The notes under the pieces: model-generated | Database searches by the model: none | The model's input: the letters and a program-made list of their open reading frames with translations, nothing else | Told to the model about the DNA's origin: nothing | Shown: one piece after another, positions 17,762 to 27,206 of the stretch | How the letters are laid out: each line of letters begins with the position of its first letter | Numbering within the stretch: position 1 is the stretch's first letter | Translations under genes and position numbers: made by a program | Assembly (NCBI RefSeq): GCF_014207635.1 | Contig: NZ_JACHIE010000001.1 | Location: 124,001-188,000, forward strand | Direction of reading: 5' to 3' | Origin: Acetobacter lovaniensis | GTDB lineage: Bacteria > Pseudomonadota > Alphaproteobacteria > Acetobacterales > Acetobacteraceae | DNA: 64,000 nucleotides

Positions 17762-17787
17762 GCCGTATTGCCTAACATAATCAATCA

Positions 17788-17806
17788 TTATTTACGATTA
17801 GAATAA
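17788..17806. promoter_or_regulatory. Palindromic LysR-type box in the lysR/yeiH intergenic region
   Basis: TTATT and AATAA arms flank a 9-nt centre, with T-N11-A spacing available inside, as in LysR-type binding sites. It sits 26 nt upstream of the regulator start and 68 nt upstream of yeiH, in the only AT-rich part of the gap. Assignment as the regulator's own site is by position and symmetry. Confidence 0.45.
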
Positions 17807-17874
17807 CAAAAACTATGAGTTGGATTGATGGATTGGGGTTTCCCTAAGTTCTGGTGGACTGAAGGAAAAACACC

Positions 17875-18939
17875 ATGACAGCACACCCCACTCCCGCCTG
17901 TATGCACCCCCTCAAGGCTATTAGTTTTTTACGCATGTCTGGGCCGGGAGTTCTGCTCTGCCTGCTGGTATCGGGACTGGCCATAGTCCTTGAAGGAGCG
18001 GAAACGCACCTACTGGGCAAGGCCTGGCTGGAAAGCCTTAATCTGGCCCTCCTGCTCGGGGTGTTGATCAGAGCGGTCAGGACGCCCGGCCCCATATGGG
18101 CCGGGGGGATCAGACTATGCGCCAGAACCCTGCTGAACGTTGCCATTGTCTGTCTGGGGGCATCCTTCAGCCTGCATGCCGTTTTTTACGCCGGTCCAGC
18201 GCTGCTTTTGGGGGTGATGGGGGTTGTCTTGTTCAGCGTGGTTTTTACGCTGCTCATTGGCAACGCAATGGGGTTGCCCACACATCAGCTTCTGCTGGTC
18301 GCCTGTGGTAACGCCATTTGTGGGAACTCCGCCATCATGGCAGCAGCCCCGGTCATCGGGGCAAAGGAAAAGGATATAGGCATCACCATTGCCTTTACCG
18401 CAGCGGGTGGTCTTGTGGTGGTTCTGGGCCTGCCGTTGCTGGCACCAGCCTTGCTGAGCAGCCCCAATGCACAGGGCGTTCTGGCAGGATTAACCGTTTA
18501 CGCTGTGCCACAGGTTGTTGCTGCGGCAACTCCTTTTGGCCAGACGGCCCTCCATGTTGGCACTCTGGTCAAGCTTATGCGTGTACTCATGCTGGGACCA
18601 GTCTGCCTTGCACTCGCTATTTTCTGTTCAAAACAAAGCCAGACCCGACAGGACACCATGCGTGGAGCCTCCTTCACCCGGCTGGTGCCCTGGTATATTA
18701 CCGGCTTTGCCGCCATGATGACCGCCCGCTCATGCGACCTTGTGCCAGATATTGCACTGGCTCCCCTGAGCACTACCGCCACCTGCCTGACCACCATGGC
18801 CATGGCGGCACTGGGCCTGAGCGTGGAGTTACGGGCTGTGCTGCATGCGGGCAGGCCACTGGCCCTGAGCGTATTTCTGTCCCTGCTCGGGCTGGTCGGG
18901 GCCAGCCTGATACTGGTCAGGCTTCTGTTTGGAGCATAA
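17875..18939 (+). CDS. YeiH family putative sulfate exporter (UPF0324)
   Basis: A 354-residue membrane protein with about ten hydrophobic segments. The family hallmark is the GNAICGNSAIMAAAPVIGAKEKD block near residues 142-164. The family (Pfam Cons_hypoth698) is annotated as sulfate or small-anion exporters on limited evidence; taurine and sulfite roles have been proposed in individual species. The divergent LysR regulator and nearby sulfate assimilation genes fit a sulfur-anion role. The start ATG follows GAAGGAAAA by about 6 nt. Confidence 0.85.
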   Translation: MTAHPTPACMHPLKAISFLRMSGPGVLLCLLVSGLAIVLEGAETHLLGKAWLESLNLALLLGVLIRAVRTPGPIWAGGIRLCARTLLNVAIVCLGASFSLHAVFYAGPALLLGVMGVVLFSVVFTLLIGNAMGLPTHQLLLVACGNAICGNSAIMAAAPVIGAKEKDIGITIAFTAAGGLVVVLGLPLLAPALLSSPNAQGVLAGLTVYAVPQVVAAATPFGQTALHVGTLVKLMRVLMLGPVCLALAIFCSKQSQTRQDTMRGASFTRLVPWYITGFAAMMTARSCDLVPDIALAPLSTTATCLTTMAMAALGLSVELRAVLHAGRPLALSVFLSLLGLVGASLILVRLLFGA

Positions 18940-18971
18940 GCCTGACCACGGCACTTGCACCGCCTTACGGC

Positions 18972-19436
18972 CTACAACCCCAGTTCGCTCAGGCCCGGAT
19001 GTCCGTCCGGCCTGCGGCCCTTGGGCCAGAGGAACAGACGGTCCGCACTGGCAATGACCAGATCGTTAATGGAAGCATGCCGGTTCTGCATCAGCCCGGC
19101 AGTATCAAACTCCCAGTTCTCATTGCCATAAGACCGAAACCACTGCCCTGCCGCGTTATGCCATTCGTAGGCAAAGCGTACGGCAATACGGTTATCCTTG
19201 AAGGCCCAGACCTCCTTTATCAGCCTGTAATCCAGCTCTTCCGTCCATTTTCGGGTCAGAAAGGCAATAATTTCTGCCCGACCATGCACAAAGTCGGTCC
19301 GGTTGCGCCATATGCTCTGCGGGGTATAGGCCAAAGCCACTTTTTCCGGCTCCTGAGAGTTCCATGCATCTTCGGCCATACGGGCCTTGGTCGCAGCACT
19401 CGCGGCATCAAACGGCGGGAATGGGGGACGGGACAT
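18972..19436 (-). CDS. DUF1348 / NTF2-like family protein
   Basis: A 154-residue protein of the DUF1348 family with an NTF2-like cone fold. Recognisable blocks are [33 protein letters not shown] and [20 protein letters not shown]. Function is unknown; the fold often forms small-molecule binding pockets or enzymes such as isomerases. It is cytosolic with no signal peptide. It sits 16 nt downstream of the small lipoprotein gene on the same strand, so the two may be co-transcribed. Confidence 0.85.
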   Translation of the reverse strand: MSRPPFPPFDAASAATKARMAEDAWNSQEPEKVALAYTPQSIWRNRTDFVHGRAEIIAFLTRKWTEELDYRLIKEVWAFKDNRIAVRFAYEWHNAAGQWFRSYGNENWEFDTAGLMQNRHASINDLVIASADRLFLWPKGRRPDGHPGLSELGL

Positions 19437-19452
19437 CTGCTGTAAGCCTTAC

Positions 19453-19728
19453 TCAGCTACCCTGACGCGGATTATCCTGCCGGAACAGAACCCATTCCTC
19501 GATCACGCGGCCATCTGGCAGGTGGCAGTACCCGACCTGTCCTTTATCGGTCATTTCCATTTTCAGTTCACCGCCTTTTTTAACACAGTAAACAGAGGCC
19601 GGGTTGGGCATACGCAAAAGCCCGACCCCACGGCCCGAGCGCTCCTGCGGGTAGTGTTCACAGGCACCCAGTGTTCCCAGCGCACCCACGGCCAGCACCA
19701 GCCCTACAACCGAGTTCTTTTTTGTCAT
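19453..19728 (-). CDS. DUF333 small lipoprotein
   Basis: 91 residues from the ATG at 19726-19728. A lipoprotein signal ends in LGAC with lipidated Cys23. The mature part contains the DUF333 pattern NPASVYCVKKGGELKMEM followed by GQVGYCHLPDGRVIEEW. Such proteins are small periplasmic or outer-membrane lipoproteins of unknown role. An upstream in-frame extension of 53 codons exists but has no signal-peptide logic and was discarded. Confidence 0.83.
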   Translation of the reverse strand: MTKKNSVVGLVLAVGALGTLGACEHYPQERSGRGVGLLRMPNPASVYCVKKGGELKMEMTDKGQVGYCHLPDGRVIEEWVLFRQDNPRQGS

Positions 19729-19870
19729 CTTGTTTACCTTGGTTTTGTATTCAAACGAGCTTGGCGCCACTATGGAAGCACTTTGCCCCTGTTGTGAAGT
19801 GTGAAGATGGGGCGCACGGACGGGCACCTTTTGCCTCTCTGCTAAAAACTGGCTTTGACGGTACAAACAC

Positions 19871-19903
19871 GATATGCTGCATTGCACTTCCCTCTAGCAT
19901 ATC
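19871..19903. promoter_or_regulatory. Inverted repeat in the bioB leader
   Basis: GATATGCT and AGCATATC form a perfect 8-bp inverted repeat with a 17-nt spacer, ending 18 nt before the bioB ATG. A TTGACG at 19855-19860 could be a -35 element. It could be an operator for a biotin repressor or an mRNA hairpin covering the ribosome site. It does not match the BirA operator or the BioR TTATNNATAA-type site known to me. Confidence 0.42.
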
Positions 19904-19921
19904 TGGTTCGGTTCACATTCC

Positions 19922-20920
19922 ATGCCTGATGGTTCGCCCTCTTTTTCCCGCCCTGCCACTCCAGCAATGGACATCCGCCATGACTGGAGCGTTGCCGAAG
20001 TGCAGGCGCTGCTTGACCTCCCGTTCCCGGAACTGATGTTTCAGGCACAAGCCATACATCGTGCGACGTTTGATCCAACCGAGATACAGATATCCACCCT
20101 TCTGTCCATCAAGACGGGTGGCTGCCCGGAAGATTGCGCCTACTGCCCCCAGAGCGCCCTGCACGAAGACGGTGTAAAAGCCGAAAAGCTTATGGCCGTT
20201 GAAAACGTGCTGGCCGAAGCAAAAAAAGCCAAGGCGGCAGGGGCCAGCCGCTTTTGCATGGGTGCGGCATGGCGGACCCCCAAAGAAAGGGACATGGAAA
20301 CAGTCTGCGCCATGATTGAGGGCGTTAAAGAACTGGGGATGGAAACCTGCGTAACGCTTGGAATGCTTGATGATTCTCAGGCTCAGCGGCTCAAGCAGGC
20401 TGGTCTGGACTTTTACAACCATAATATCGACACCTCGCCCGAATATTATGGCCAGATCATCACCACCCGCACCTATCAGGAACGGCTGGACACTCTCTCC
20501 AACGTGCGTGACGCAGGGATCAATGTCTGCTGCGGCGGCATTGTCGGCATGGGCGAGAACGAGACTGACCGCGCGGGCCTGATTGCCGCACTCGCCAACA
20601 TGCCCGCCCACCCCGAGAGCGTACCCATCAACCTGCTGGTCCGCGTGGAAGGCACCCCGCTTGCCAAGGCGGATGAAGTCCGGCCTCTGGACTTTGTGCG
20701 CATGATCGCGGCAGCCCGCATTACCATGCCCAAAAGCCGCGTACGCCTTGCCGCGGGGCGTGAGAACATGAATGATGAGACACAGACCCTGTGTTTTCTG
20801 GCCGGTGCCAACTCCATTTTTTATGGCGAACGGCTGCTGACCACTCCCAACCCGCAGGCACAGCGTGACCGTGCCCTGCTGGACAGTCTGGGCATGCATA
20901 CGACCGGGATTGGCCTGTAA
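19922..20920 (+). CDS. bioB: Biotin synthase
   Basis: A 332-residue radical-SAM enzyme that inserts sulfur into dethiobiotin. The SAM-cluster cysteines are Cys68, Cys72 and Cys75 (CPEDCAYC). The [21 protein letters not shown] and LAAGRENM blocks with the auxiliary-cluster arginine are present. Length is normal. The queE start lies 10 nt downstream, so bioB leads a four-gene run with queE, queC and queD. Other biotin genes (bioA, D, F) are not in the window. Confidence 0.96.
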   Translation: MPDGSPSFSRPATPAMDIRHDWSVAEVQALLDLPFPELMFQAQAIHRATFDPTEIQISTLLSIKTGGCPEDCAYCPQSALHEDGVKAEKLMAVENVLAEAKKAKAAGASRFCMGAAWRTPKERDMETVCAMIEGVKELGMETCVTLGMLDDSQAQRLKQAGLDFYNHNIDTSPEYYGQIITTRTYQERLDTLSNVRDAGINVCCGGIVGMGENETDRAGLIAALANMPAHPESVPINLLVRVEGTPLAKADEVRPLDFVRMIAAARITMPKSRVRLAAGRENMNDETQTLCFLAGANSIFYGERLLTTPNPQAQRDRALLDSLGMHTTGIGL

Positions 20921-20930
20921 GACTTTACAA

Positions 20931-21569
20931 ATGGTTTACTCGGTCAAGGAAATTTTTCTTACCCTGCAAGGTGAAGGCGGGCAGGCAGGGCGCGTGGCCG
21001 TGTTCTGCCGCTTTACCGGCTGCAACCTGTGGTCCGGCCGGGAAGAAGACCGGGCTCAGGCCATTTGCCAGTTTTGCGATACCGACTTTATTGGCACCGA
21101 TGGCACCGGGGGCGGCCGGTTCCACAATGCAGCAGAACTGGCCACGCGCATTGCCGGGTTCTGGCCTGCATCCGCCTCTCCCGGACGCCCCCTTGTGGTG
21201 TTTACCGGGGGAGAGCCGCTGCTCCAGCTTGACGCCCCCCTGATTACCGCCATGCACGACAAAGGCTTTGCAATTGCGGTGGAAAGTAACGGCACCGTGC
21301 TGGCCCCAGAAGGGATCGACTGGCTGTGCATCAGCCCCAAGGCTGGCGCACCACTTGCGCAAACCAGCGGGACCGAACTCAAGCTGGTTTACCCCCAGCC
21401 CGGGCTTGACCCGGCAGATCTGACCGGGCTGGATTTTGCCCATTTCTGGCTCCAGCCCATGGATGGCCCGGAGCAGGCCGCCAACACGCAGGCCGCTATT
21501 GCCTACTGCCTGCAAAACCCCGGATGGGCATTATCCCTGCAAACCCACAAGCTGACGGGAATACCCTGA
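20931..21569 (+). CDS. queE: 7-carboxy-7-deazaguanine synthase
   Basis: 212 residues from the ATG at 20931. A radical-SAM enzyme contracting 6-carboxytetrahydropterin to CDG in the preQ0 pathway. The cluster cysteines follow the atypical CX14CX2C spacing: Cys31, Cys46 and Cys49, with inserted residues between the first two. This insertion is known from a subgroup of QueE enzymes (for example Burkholderia). [10 protein letters not shown] at 11-20 and the FTGGEPLLQ block are characteristic. It overlaps no gene; queC starts 2 nt after its stop. Confidence 0.93.
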   Translation: MVYSVKEIFLTLQGEGGQAGRVAVFCRFTGCNLWSGREEDRAQAICQFCDTDFIGTDGTGGGRFHNAAELATRIAGFWPASASPGRPLVVFTGGEPLLQLDAPLITAMHDKGFAIAVESNGTVLAPEGIDWLCISPKAGAPLAQTSGTELKLVYPQPGLDPADLTGLDFAHFWLQPMDGPEQAANTQAAIAYCLQNPGWALSLQTHKLTGIP

Positions 21570-21571
21570 TC

Positions 21572-22300
21572 ATGCCCCTGTCCTCCAAGGAACAGACCGA
21601 ATCCGCACTTGTGCTTTTTTCTGGCGGGCAGGATTCCGCAACCTGTCTGGCGTGGGCTCTGGCGCGCTTCAAACATGTGGAAACAGTGGGGTTTGATTAC
21701 GGCCAGCGCCACGCCATTGAACTGGAATGCCGCCAGAGCATACGCGAAGGTCTTGCAGTCCTGAACCCGCAATGGAAGGAGCGGCTGGGGCCAGACCATA
21801 CGCTCCCATTGCATGCCCTGAACGATATTTCCGATACGGCGCTCACACGGGATGCTGAAATTGCCATGACCCGGAACGGCCTGCCCAATACATTTGTGCC
21901 CGGCCGTAACCTGATCTTTTTAACGTTTTCTGCGGCTCTCGCAGCCCGCAGGAGCATGCGTCACATTGTAACCGGTGTGTGCGAAACCGATTATTCCGGC
22001 TACCCCGACTGCCGCGATGACACCATAAAAGCCCTGCAGGTTGCCCTTAATCTGGGCATGGACAGCCGTTACGTCCTGCACACCCCCCTGATGTGGCTGG
22101 ACAAGGCCGAAACCTGGACATTAGCTGACGAACTGGGTGGGAAACCTCTGGTGACACTCATCAACCATGAGAGCCATACCTGCTATATGGGGGACCGCAC
22201 CGTGCGCCACGCATGGGGGTATGGCTGTGGCACCTGCCCCGCCTGCCAGCTCCGCCGCGCGGGGTGGGAAGCTTACATAGCAGAAGACCAACATGCCTGA
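21572..22300 (+). CDS. queC: 7-cyano-7-deazaguanine (preQ0) synthase
   Basis: 242 residues from the ATG at 21572, 2 nt after queE; an in-frame upstream start overlapping queE was rejected. It converts CDG plus ammonia and ATP to preQ0. The PP-loop SGGQDS is at 17-22. [15 protein letters not shown] and the zinc-binding C-terminal cysteines (GCGTCPAC) are present. It overlaps queD by 8 nt. Confidence 0.94.
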   Translation: MPLSSKEQTESALVLFSGGQDSATCLAWALARFKHVETVGFDYGQRHAIELECRQSIREGLAVLNPQWKERLGPDHTLPLHALNDISDTALTRDAEIAMTRNGLPNTFVPGRNLIFLTFSAALAARRSMRHIVTGVCETDYSGYPDCRDDTIKALQVALNLGMDSRYVLHTPLMWLDKAETWTLADELGGKPLVTLINHESHTCYMGDRTVRHAWGYGCGTCPACQLRRAGWEAYIAEDQHA

Positions 22301-22814
22301 CCTTGTTTTTACACGCCGTTTTTCCATGGGGCACCGCCTTATTCACGGTGCCAGCGAAAGCTGCGCCCTGCCCCATGGACACAACGAATTTGTCACCGTA
22401 AGGCTTGAACCCACCAACCCCACGCGGCTGGATGGGCATGGGAACATGCCTGTTTCGTTTCAGCGAGCCAAACAGACCTGGCACCGCTTTGTAGATGAAC
22501 GGCTGGACCACGCGCTCCAGCTTGCCGGGGACGACCCGCTGCTGGCATGGTTTAAGGCACATGAACCCACGCGGGCTGCACGTATTGTGGTAACCCCGGG
22601 AGACCCGACAACCGAGTTGATGGTTTGCCTGCTCATGGCCAAGATCAACGCCTTCCTGCTGGCCGAAGGGGGCGTTTTACGCTGCTCGGAACTCAGTATT
22701 GAGGAAACACCCACCAACACAGTCAGCTTTGCAGGCAACCCGGCTGACTTTATCCCCTACACCAGTTTACAGCAGAACTGGTGGAACCGGGCGGATATGA
22801 GCATAGCCGACTAA
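22293..22814 (+). CDS. queD: 6-carboxy-5,6,7,8-tetrahydropterin synthase
   Basis: A 173-residue QueD/PTPS-family protein converting dihydroneopterin triphosphate to 6-carboxytetrahydropterin. Zinc ligands are His14 (SMGHRL) and the HGH pair in LPHGHNEF at about 28-30. PGDPTTELM and the C-terminal IEETPTNTV glutamate block are present. It is longer than the common 120-residue QueD, with an insertion around residues 50-90, which is also seen in other alphaproteobacteria. The folE and queF steps are not encoded here. Confidence 0.9.
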   Translation: MPDLVFTRRFSMGHRLIHGASESCALPHGHNEFVTVRLEPTNPTRLDGHGNMPVSFQRAKQTWHRFVDERLDHALQLAGDDPLLAWFKAHEPTRAARIVVTPGDPTTELMVCLLMAKINAFLLAEGGVLRCSELSIEETPTNTVSFAGNPADFIPYTSLQQNWWNRADMSIAD

Positions 22815-22841
22815 TAACACTCAGGCTTTCAGGTCTGGCAC

Positions 22842-22866
22842 CCCCCGCATAAACAACATGCGGGGG
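22842..22866. terminator. Hairpin between convergent queD and mqo
   Basis: CCCCCGCAT and ATGCGGGGG form a perfect 9-bp stem with a 7-nt loop in the 63-nt gap between convergent genes. The T tract is poor on both sides, so it may act as a weak bidirectional terminator or 3'-end stabiliser. Confidence 0.6.
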
Positions 22867-22877
22867 ATAGTCACAGT

Positions 22878-24374
22878 TTACTGGGTCAGGCCAAGCACCT
22901 GCGTTGTCTTATCAAAAATTTCCTCACACATTTCGGGATGCCGGGAGAGTTTCTGCCCGAATGAGGGGATGATCTCGTGCAGTTTCTCCGTCCATTCCGG
23001 TATTTTGGTGGGGAAGCATTTCTGCAGAACATTCAGCATGATCGGGGCCGCGGTGGACGCGCCCGGAGAGGCCCCCAGCAATGCGGCAACCGAGCCGTCC
23101 TCGCTGGCAATGACTTCCGTACCAAATTGCAGAACGCCACCTTTGGCGGCATCTTTTTTAATAATCTGCACCCGCTGGCCTGCGACAACCAGCTCCCAGT
23201 CCTTGGCCTGTGCGTTGGGAATAAAGTCCTGCAAGGCCTTGATCCGCGCCCCCTGAGTCTGCATGACCTGCTCGATCAGGTATTTGGTCAGGGCCCAGTT
23301 ATCCCGCGCAACGGCCAGCATAGGGCCGATATTATCCGCGCGCACCGAGAGCGGCAGGTCCATAAGGGAGCCATGCTTTAAAAAGCGCGTGGAAAAACCG
23401 GCATATGGGCCAAATAGCAGGGCCGGATTGCCATCAATCATGCGTGTATCAAGGTGCGGCACGGACATGGGGGGAGCCCCGACCGATGCCTTGCCATAAA
23501 TCTTGGCATGGTGCTGGGCAATCAGGTCCGGGTTGGTGCAGCGCAGAAACTGCCCGCTGACCGGAAAACCACCGACACCGCGCGCCTCAGGGATACCCGT
23601 TTTTTGCAGCAGGGAAAGTGCGCCCCCGCCGCTGCCGATAAACACAAAGCGGGCATTGACCTCACGCTGGGTATTTTGCCGCAGGTCACGTATTTTCAGC
23701 CGCCAGCCATCACTGCCATTGCGGGTCAAGTCACTCACTTCGTGCTGCGTATGCAGCGTGCAGGCCGGAGTGCTGGCAAGATAGGTAAACAGCAGGCGGG
23801 TCAGTGCGCCAAAGTTGACATCTGTCCCCTTGAGGCTACGGGTCAGAGCCAGCTTCTGCCCGGCAGGGCGGTCCTGCATGATCAGCGGTGCCCATTGCGT
23901 GATCTGGGCCGTGTCTTCCGTGTATTCCATGCCGGAGAACAGCGGATGTTGGGAAAGTGCTTCGTAGCGCTTGCGCAGGAAGGCCACGTTGTCCTCCCCC
24001 CACACAAAGCTCATATGCGGGACGGGCGTTAAAAAGCTCTTGGCAGAAACAATAATCTGGCTTTCCACCAGATAGGACCAGAACTGGCGGGAAATCTGGA
24101 ACTGTTCGTTCACGCCCACAGCTTTGGTAATATCCACCGTGCCATCGGCCCCCTGGGGGGTGTAATTCAGCTCGCATAGAGCGGAATGCCCGGTCCCTGC
24201 ATTATTCCACGCATTGGAGCTTTCTTCCGCAACGCTGCCCAGACGCTCAAAAACGCTGATGCTCCATTCCGGCTGAAGCTGACGCAGCAATGTCCCAAGC
24301 GTAGCGCTCATGACGCCGCCGCCGATCAGGACGACATCAACGGTAGAAGCGGTATCGGTCGTGGTGGAACTCAT
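22878..24374 (-). CDS. mqo: Malate:quinone oxidoreductase
   Basis: A 498-residue peripheral-membrane FAD enzyme that oxidises malate to oxaloacetate and passes electrons to quinone. The FAD-binding VDVVLIGGGVMSATLG is at about 13-28, with LGSVAEESSNAWNNAGTGHSA near 46-66. FIGSGGGALSLLQKTGIPE and the C-terminal LLGASPGASTAAPIML block are typical. It is a single gene with its own 279-nt upstream gap. In acetic acid bacteria it can replace a soluble malate dehydrogenase in the TCA cycle. Confidence 0.95.
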   Translation of the reverse strand: MSSTTTDTASTVDVVLIGGGVMSATLGTLLRQLQPEWSISVFERLGSVAEESSNAWNNAGTGHSALCELNYTPQGADGTVDITKAVGVNEQFQISRQFWSYLVESQIIVSAKSFLTPVPHMSFVWGEDNVAFLRKRYEALSQHPLFSGMEYTEDTAQITQWAPLIMQDRPAGQKLALTRSLKGTDVNFGALTRLLFTYLASTPACTLHTQHEVSDLTRNGSDGWRLKIRDLRQNTQREVNARFVFIGSGGGALSLLQKTGIPEARGVGGFPVSGQFLRCTNPDLIAQHHAKIYGKASVGAPPMSVPHLDTRMIDGNPALLFGPYAGFSTRFLKHGSLMDLPLSVRADNIGPMLAVARDNWALTKYLIEQVMQTQGARIKALQDFIPNAQAKDWELVVAGQRVQIIKKDAAKGGVLQFGTEVIASEDGSVAALLGASPGASTAAPIMLNVLQKCFPTKIPEWTEKLHEIIPSFGQKLSRHPEMCEEIFDKTTQVLGLTQ

Positions 24375-24653
24375 TATGGTCTCCGCGTTATCAGCCTCGC
24401 CCGCCGCGTCTGCGCATGGAAACGGGGCTAAAGATATAAGCCGGAATGCCTCTCATCCTCCCTGCTTGCAAGGCTTTACAGAGCGTTCACGGCCATATTG
24501 TTAAATGCAGTATAGGCACATTCCACCCAAAACGCCTTTTCATCTCTGCGAGAGCAGGCCGCCCTGCATGAACTTTATCGACCACCCCGGCGTTCGGGGC
24601 ATACGATGCCTGCCACACAGTTCAGGCGAACATGAAAGACGGATACAGCGCAT

Positions 24654-25088
24654 ATGAGCAGCATTATCAAACATGGCAGCGCCCATTGGGAAGGAGCGAT
24701 CAAAACCGGTAAGGGTACCGTTTCCACCCAGAGCGGTGCGCTAAACCAGCAGCCTTACGGTTTTAATACCCGTTTTGAAGGGCAACCTGGCACAAACCCC
24801 GAAGAACTTCTGGGCGCTGCCCATGCGGCCTGTTTTTCCATGGCCCTGTCGCTCATTCTGGGGGATGCGGGGCTCACTGCTACCAGCATTGACACTCAGG
24901 CGAATGTCAGCCTGAGCAAAAAGGAGGGGGGGTTTGAAATTACGTCCATCGCCCTGACCCTCAAGGCCAAAGTGCCCAACGCAACACAGCAGCAGTTTGC
25001 GGAACTGGCCAACAAAGCCAAGGAAGGCTGCCCTGTTTCCAAGCTTTTCAGGGCACCCATTACGCTGGATGCCACCCTGATCGGGTAG
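24654..25088 (+). CDS. OsmC family peroxiredoxin
   Basis: A 144-residue protein of the OsmC/Ohr superfamily, detoxifying organic hydroperoxides with thiols. The two reactive cysteines are Cys60 (HAACFSMAL) and Cys126 (EGCPVSKLF), at OsmC-like spacing. NPEELLGAAHAACF is the family hallmark. The 279-nt gap upstream (24375-24653) separates it from divergent mqo and holds no recognisable gene. It converges on aroC with a 6-nt gap. Confidence 0.9.
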   Translation: MSSIIKHGSAHWEGAIKTGKGTVSTQSGALNQQPYGFNTRFEGQPGTNPEELLGAAHAACFSMALSLILGDAGLTATSIDTQANVSLSKKEGGFEITSIALTLKAKVPNATQQQFAELANKAKEGCPVSKLFRAPITLDATLIG

Positions 25089-25094
25089 GAGGCG

Positions 25095-26168
25095 TTAGCC
25101 CCCTACCTGCCCACGATGGCGGAGCAGATGGTCCGCAAGCACGCAGGCCATCATGGCTTCCCCCACGGGAACAGCCCGAATACCCACGCATGGGTCATGC
25201 CGCCCCTTGGTAATAACCTGTGTTTCTACCCCGTCTCTGGTAATGGAGGGCACAGGGGTCAACATGGAACTGGTGGGTTTGACGGCAAAGCGGGCCACCA
25301 CGGGCTGACCGCTGGAAATACCCCCCAGCACGCCCCCGGCATGGTTGGAGCCAAACTCCAGCGTACCATTGCGCATGAACAGGGCATCGGCATTTTCTGG
25401 TCCCGTCAGGGAAGCAGAGGCAAAGCCGTCGCCTATTTCCACCCCTTTAACGGCGTTAATACTCATGAACGCTGCGGCAATATCCGCATCAAGCTTGCCG
25501 TAAATGGGCGCACCCAGCCCGGCAGGCACGCCTTCGGCCACAATCTCGATCACGGCACCAATGGATGAGCCATCCTTGCGGATGGCTGCCAGATACGCCG
25601 CCCAGTCTTCCACCACTCCGGGGTCGGGAGCAAAGAAGGGGTTACGCTCCACCTCCGCCCAGTCCCAGCGGGTGCGGTCAATATCCTTGGGGCCAAGCTG
25701 GACCAAAGCCCCGCGTACACGCACGCCATCCCCCAGCACCTTACGGGCAACAGCCCCCGCGGCAACGCGGCAGGCCGTCTCCCGCGCGGAAGAGCGGCCA
25801 CCACCACGATAATCGCGGATACCGTATTTCAGGTCATAAACAAGGTCCGCGTGGCCGGGGCGATAGGTCTGGGCAATATCCCCATAATCGCGCGAACGCT
25901 GGTCCGTGTTTTCGATCATCAGGGAGATGGGTGTCCCCGTTGTCTGCCCCTCAAACACACCGGACAGAATGCGAACCTGGTCAGGCTCCTGCCGCTGCGT
26001 GGTAAAGGCCGACTGCCCGGGCCGCCTGCGGTCGAGAAAAGGCTGGATATCCGCCTCGCTCAAAGCAATACGCGGTGGGCAACCATCAATCACACAGCCA
26101 ATCGCGGGGCCATGGCTCTCGCCCCACGTTGTAACCCGGAACATATGCCCGAAAGTATTGTAGGACAC
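25095..26168 (-). CDS. aroC: Chorismate synthase
   Basis: A 357-residue FMNH2-dependent enzyme converting EPSP to chorismate at the end of the shikimate pathway. The three classical signatures are present: [18 protein letters not shown] (about 14-31), the [21 protein letters not shown] block near 122-142, and [17 protein letters not shown] near 320. It lies 8 nt downstream of fabI, so they are probably co-transcribed. Confidence 0.97.
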   Translation of the reverse strand: MSYNTFGHMFRVTTWGESHGPAIGCVIDGCPPRIALSEADIQPFLDRRRPGQSAFTTQRQEPDQVRILSGVFEGQTTGTPISLMIENTDQRSRDYGDIAQTYRPGHADLVYDLKYGIRDYRGGGRSSARETACRVAAGAVARKVLGDGVRVRGALVQLGPKDIDRTRWDWAEVERNPFFAPDPGVVEDWAAYLAAIRKDGSSIGAVIEIVAEGVPAGLGAPIYGKLDADIAAAFMSINAVKGVEIGDGFASASLTGPENADALFMRNGTLEFGSNHAGGVLGGISSGQPVVARFAVKPTSSMLTPVPSITRDGVETQVITKGRHDPCVGIRAVPVGEAMMACVLADHLLRHRGQVGG

Positions 26169-26176
26169 GGTTGAGC

Positions 26177-27016
26177 TCAGTCTCCAACAACAGAGATATC
26201 GGGAGCCGCCGGGTTTTTCATACCGACCATATGGTAACCACAGTCCACATGATGCACTTCACCCGTAACACCGGAGGACAGGTCGGAGAGCATATAAAGC
26301 CCTGCCCCGCCCACTTCTTCCAGCATGACATTGCGCTCAAGCGGTGCGTTGTACTGGTTCCACTTCAGAATATACCGGAAGTCTCCGATACCGCTGGCGG
26401 CAAGCGTTTTGACCGGCCCTGCGGACACCGCGTTCACGCGAATACCCTCAGACCCAAGATCCGCAGCCATATAACGCACGGAAGCCTCAAGGGCAGCCTT
26501 GGCAACCCCCATGACATTATAATGCGGCATGACACGCTCCGCACCCAGATAGGTGAGGGTCAGCAGCGAGCCGCCATTCTTCATCAGAGCCGCCGCACGC
26601 CGTGCAACCGCCGTGAAGGAATAGCACGAAATATCCAGTGCGGTCAGGAATGCGGCCCGGGGGGTGTCCACATAGCGCCCGCGCAGGAACTGCTTGTCTG
26701 CCCAGCCAATGGCGTGAACAACAAAGTCGAGTTCGCCCCATTCACGTTCGATCGTGGCAAATGTTTCGTCTATGGCGGCATCATCGGTCACGTCGCATGG
26801 CAGAACCAGACTGGCGCCAACACTGTCCGCCAAAGGCTGTACGCGCTTGCCCAACGCCTCGCCCTGATAGGTAAATGCCAGTTCGCCCCCCTGTGCGGCC
26901 ACTGCGGATGCAATGCCCCATGCAAGAGAGCGGTCATTGGCAACACCCATCACCAGACCTTTTTTGCCCTTCATCAGCGTACCTTTTACGGGCAGCTCGG
27001 CGTTGGGAGAAGACAT
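26177..27016 (-). CDS. fabI: Enoyl-[acyl-carrier-protein] reductase (NADH)
   Basis: A 279-residue short-chain dehydrogenase that completes each cycle of fatty acid elongation. The atypical glycine-rich nucleotide loop [13 protein letters not shown] is at 24-36. The catalytic pair is Tyr166 and Lys173 (Y-X6-K), with Tyr156 in the position of E. coli Tyr146. The divergent neighbour is pdxH; the 190-nt gap between them holds no recognised element. Confidence 0.96.
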   Translation of the reverse strand: MSSPNAELPVKGTLMKGKKGLVMGVANDRSLAWGIASAVAAQGGELAFTYQGEALGKRVQPLADSVGASLVLPCDVTDDAAIDETFATIEREWGELDFVVHAIGWADKQFLRGRYVDTPRAAFLTALDISCYSFTAVARRAAALMKNGGSLLTLTYLGAERVMPHYNVMGVAKAALEASVRYMAADLGSEGIRVNAVSAGPVKTLAASGIGDFRYILKWNQYNAPLERNVMLEEVGGAGLYMLSDLSSGVTGEVHHVDCGYHMVGMKNPAAPDISVVGD

Positions 27017-27206
27017 GTGGGAACCTCAACCTACTTGTTTCGGAAAAAATTCTGGGTTTTCTGTAGGGGTGGTCGCATACACCGGCGCGTGAAACAAGCC
27101 CTAACACGCATGGACACGCTTTAAACTCGTATCTGGCGGGAGTATGGAATCACACAGGAAAGCAAGCGCCGCCCCTTTCCATGACATTTAGACAAGAGTC
27201 CGAACC

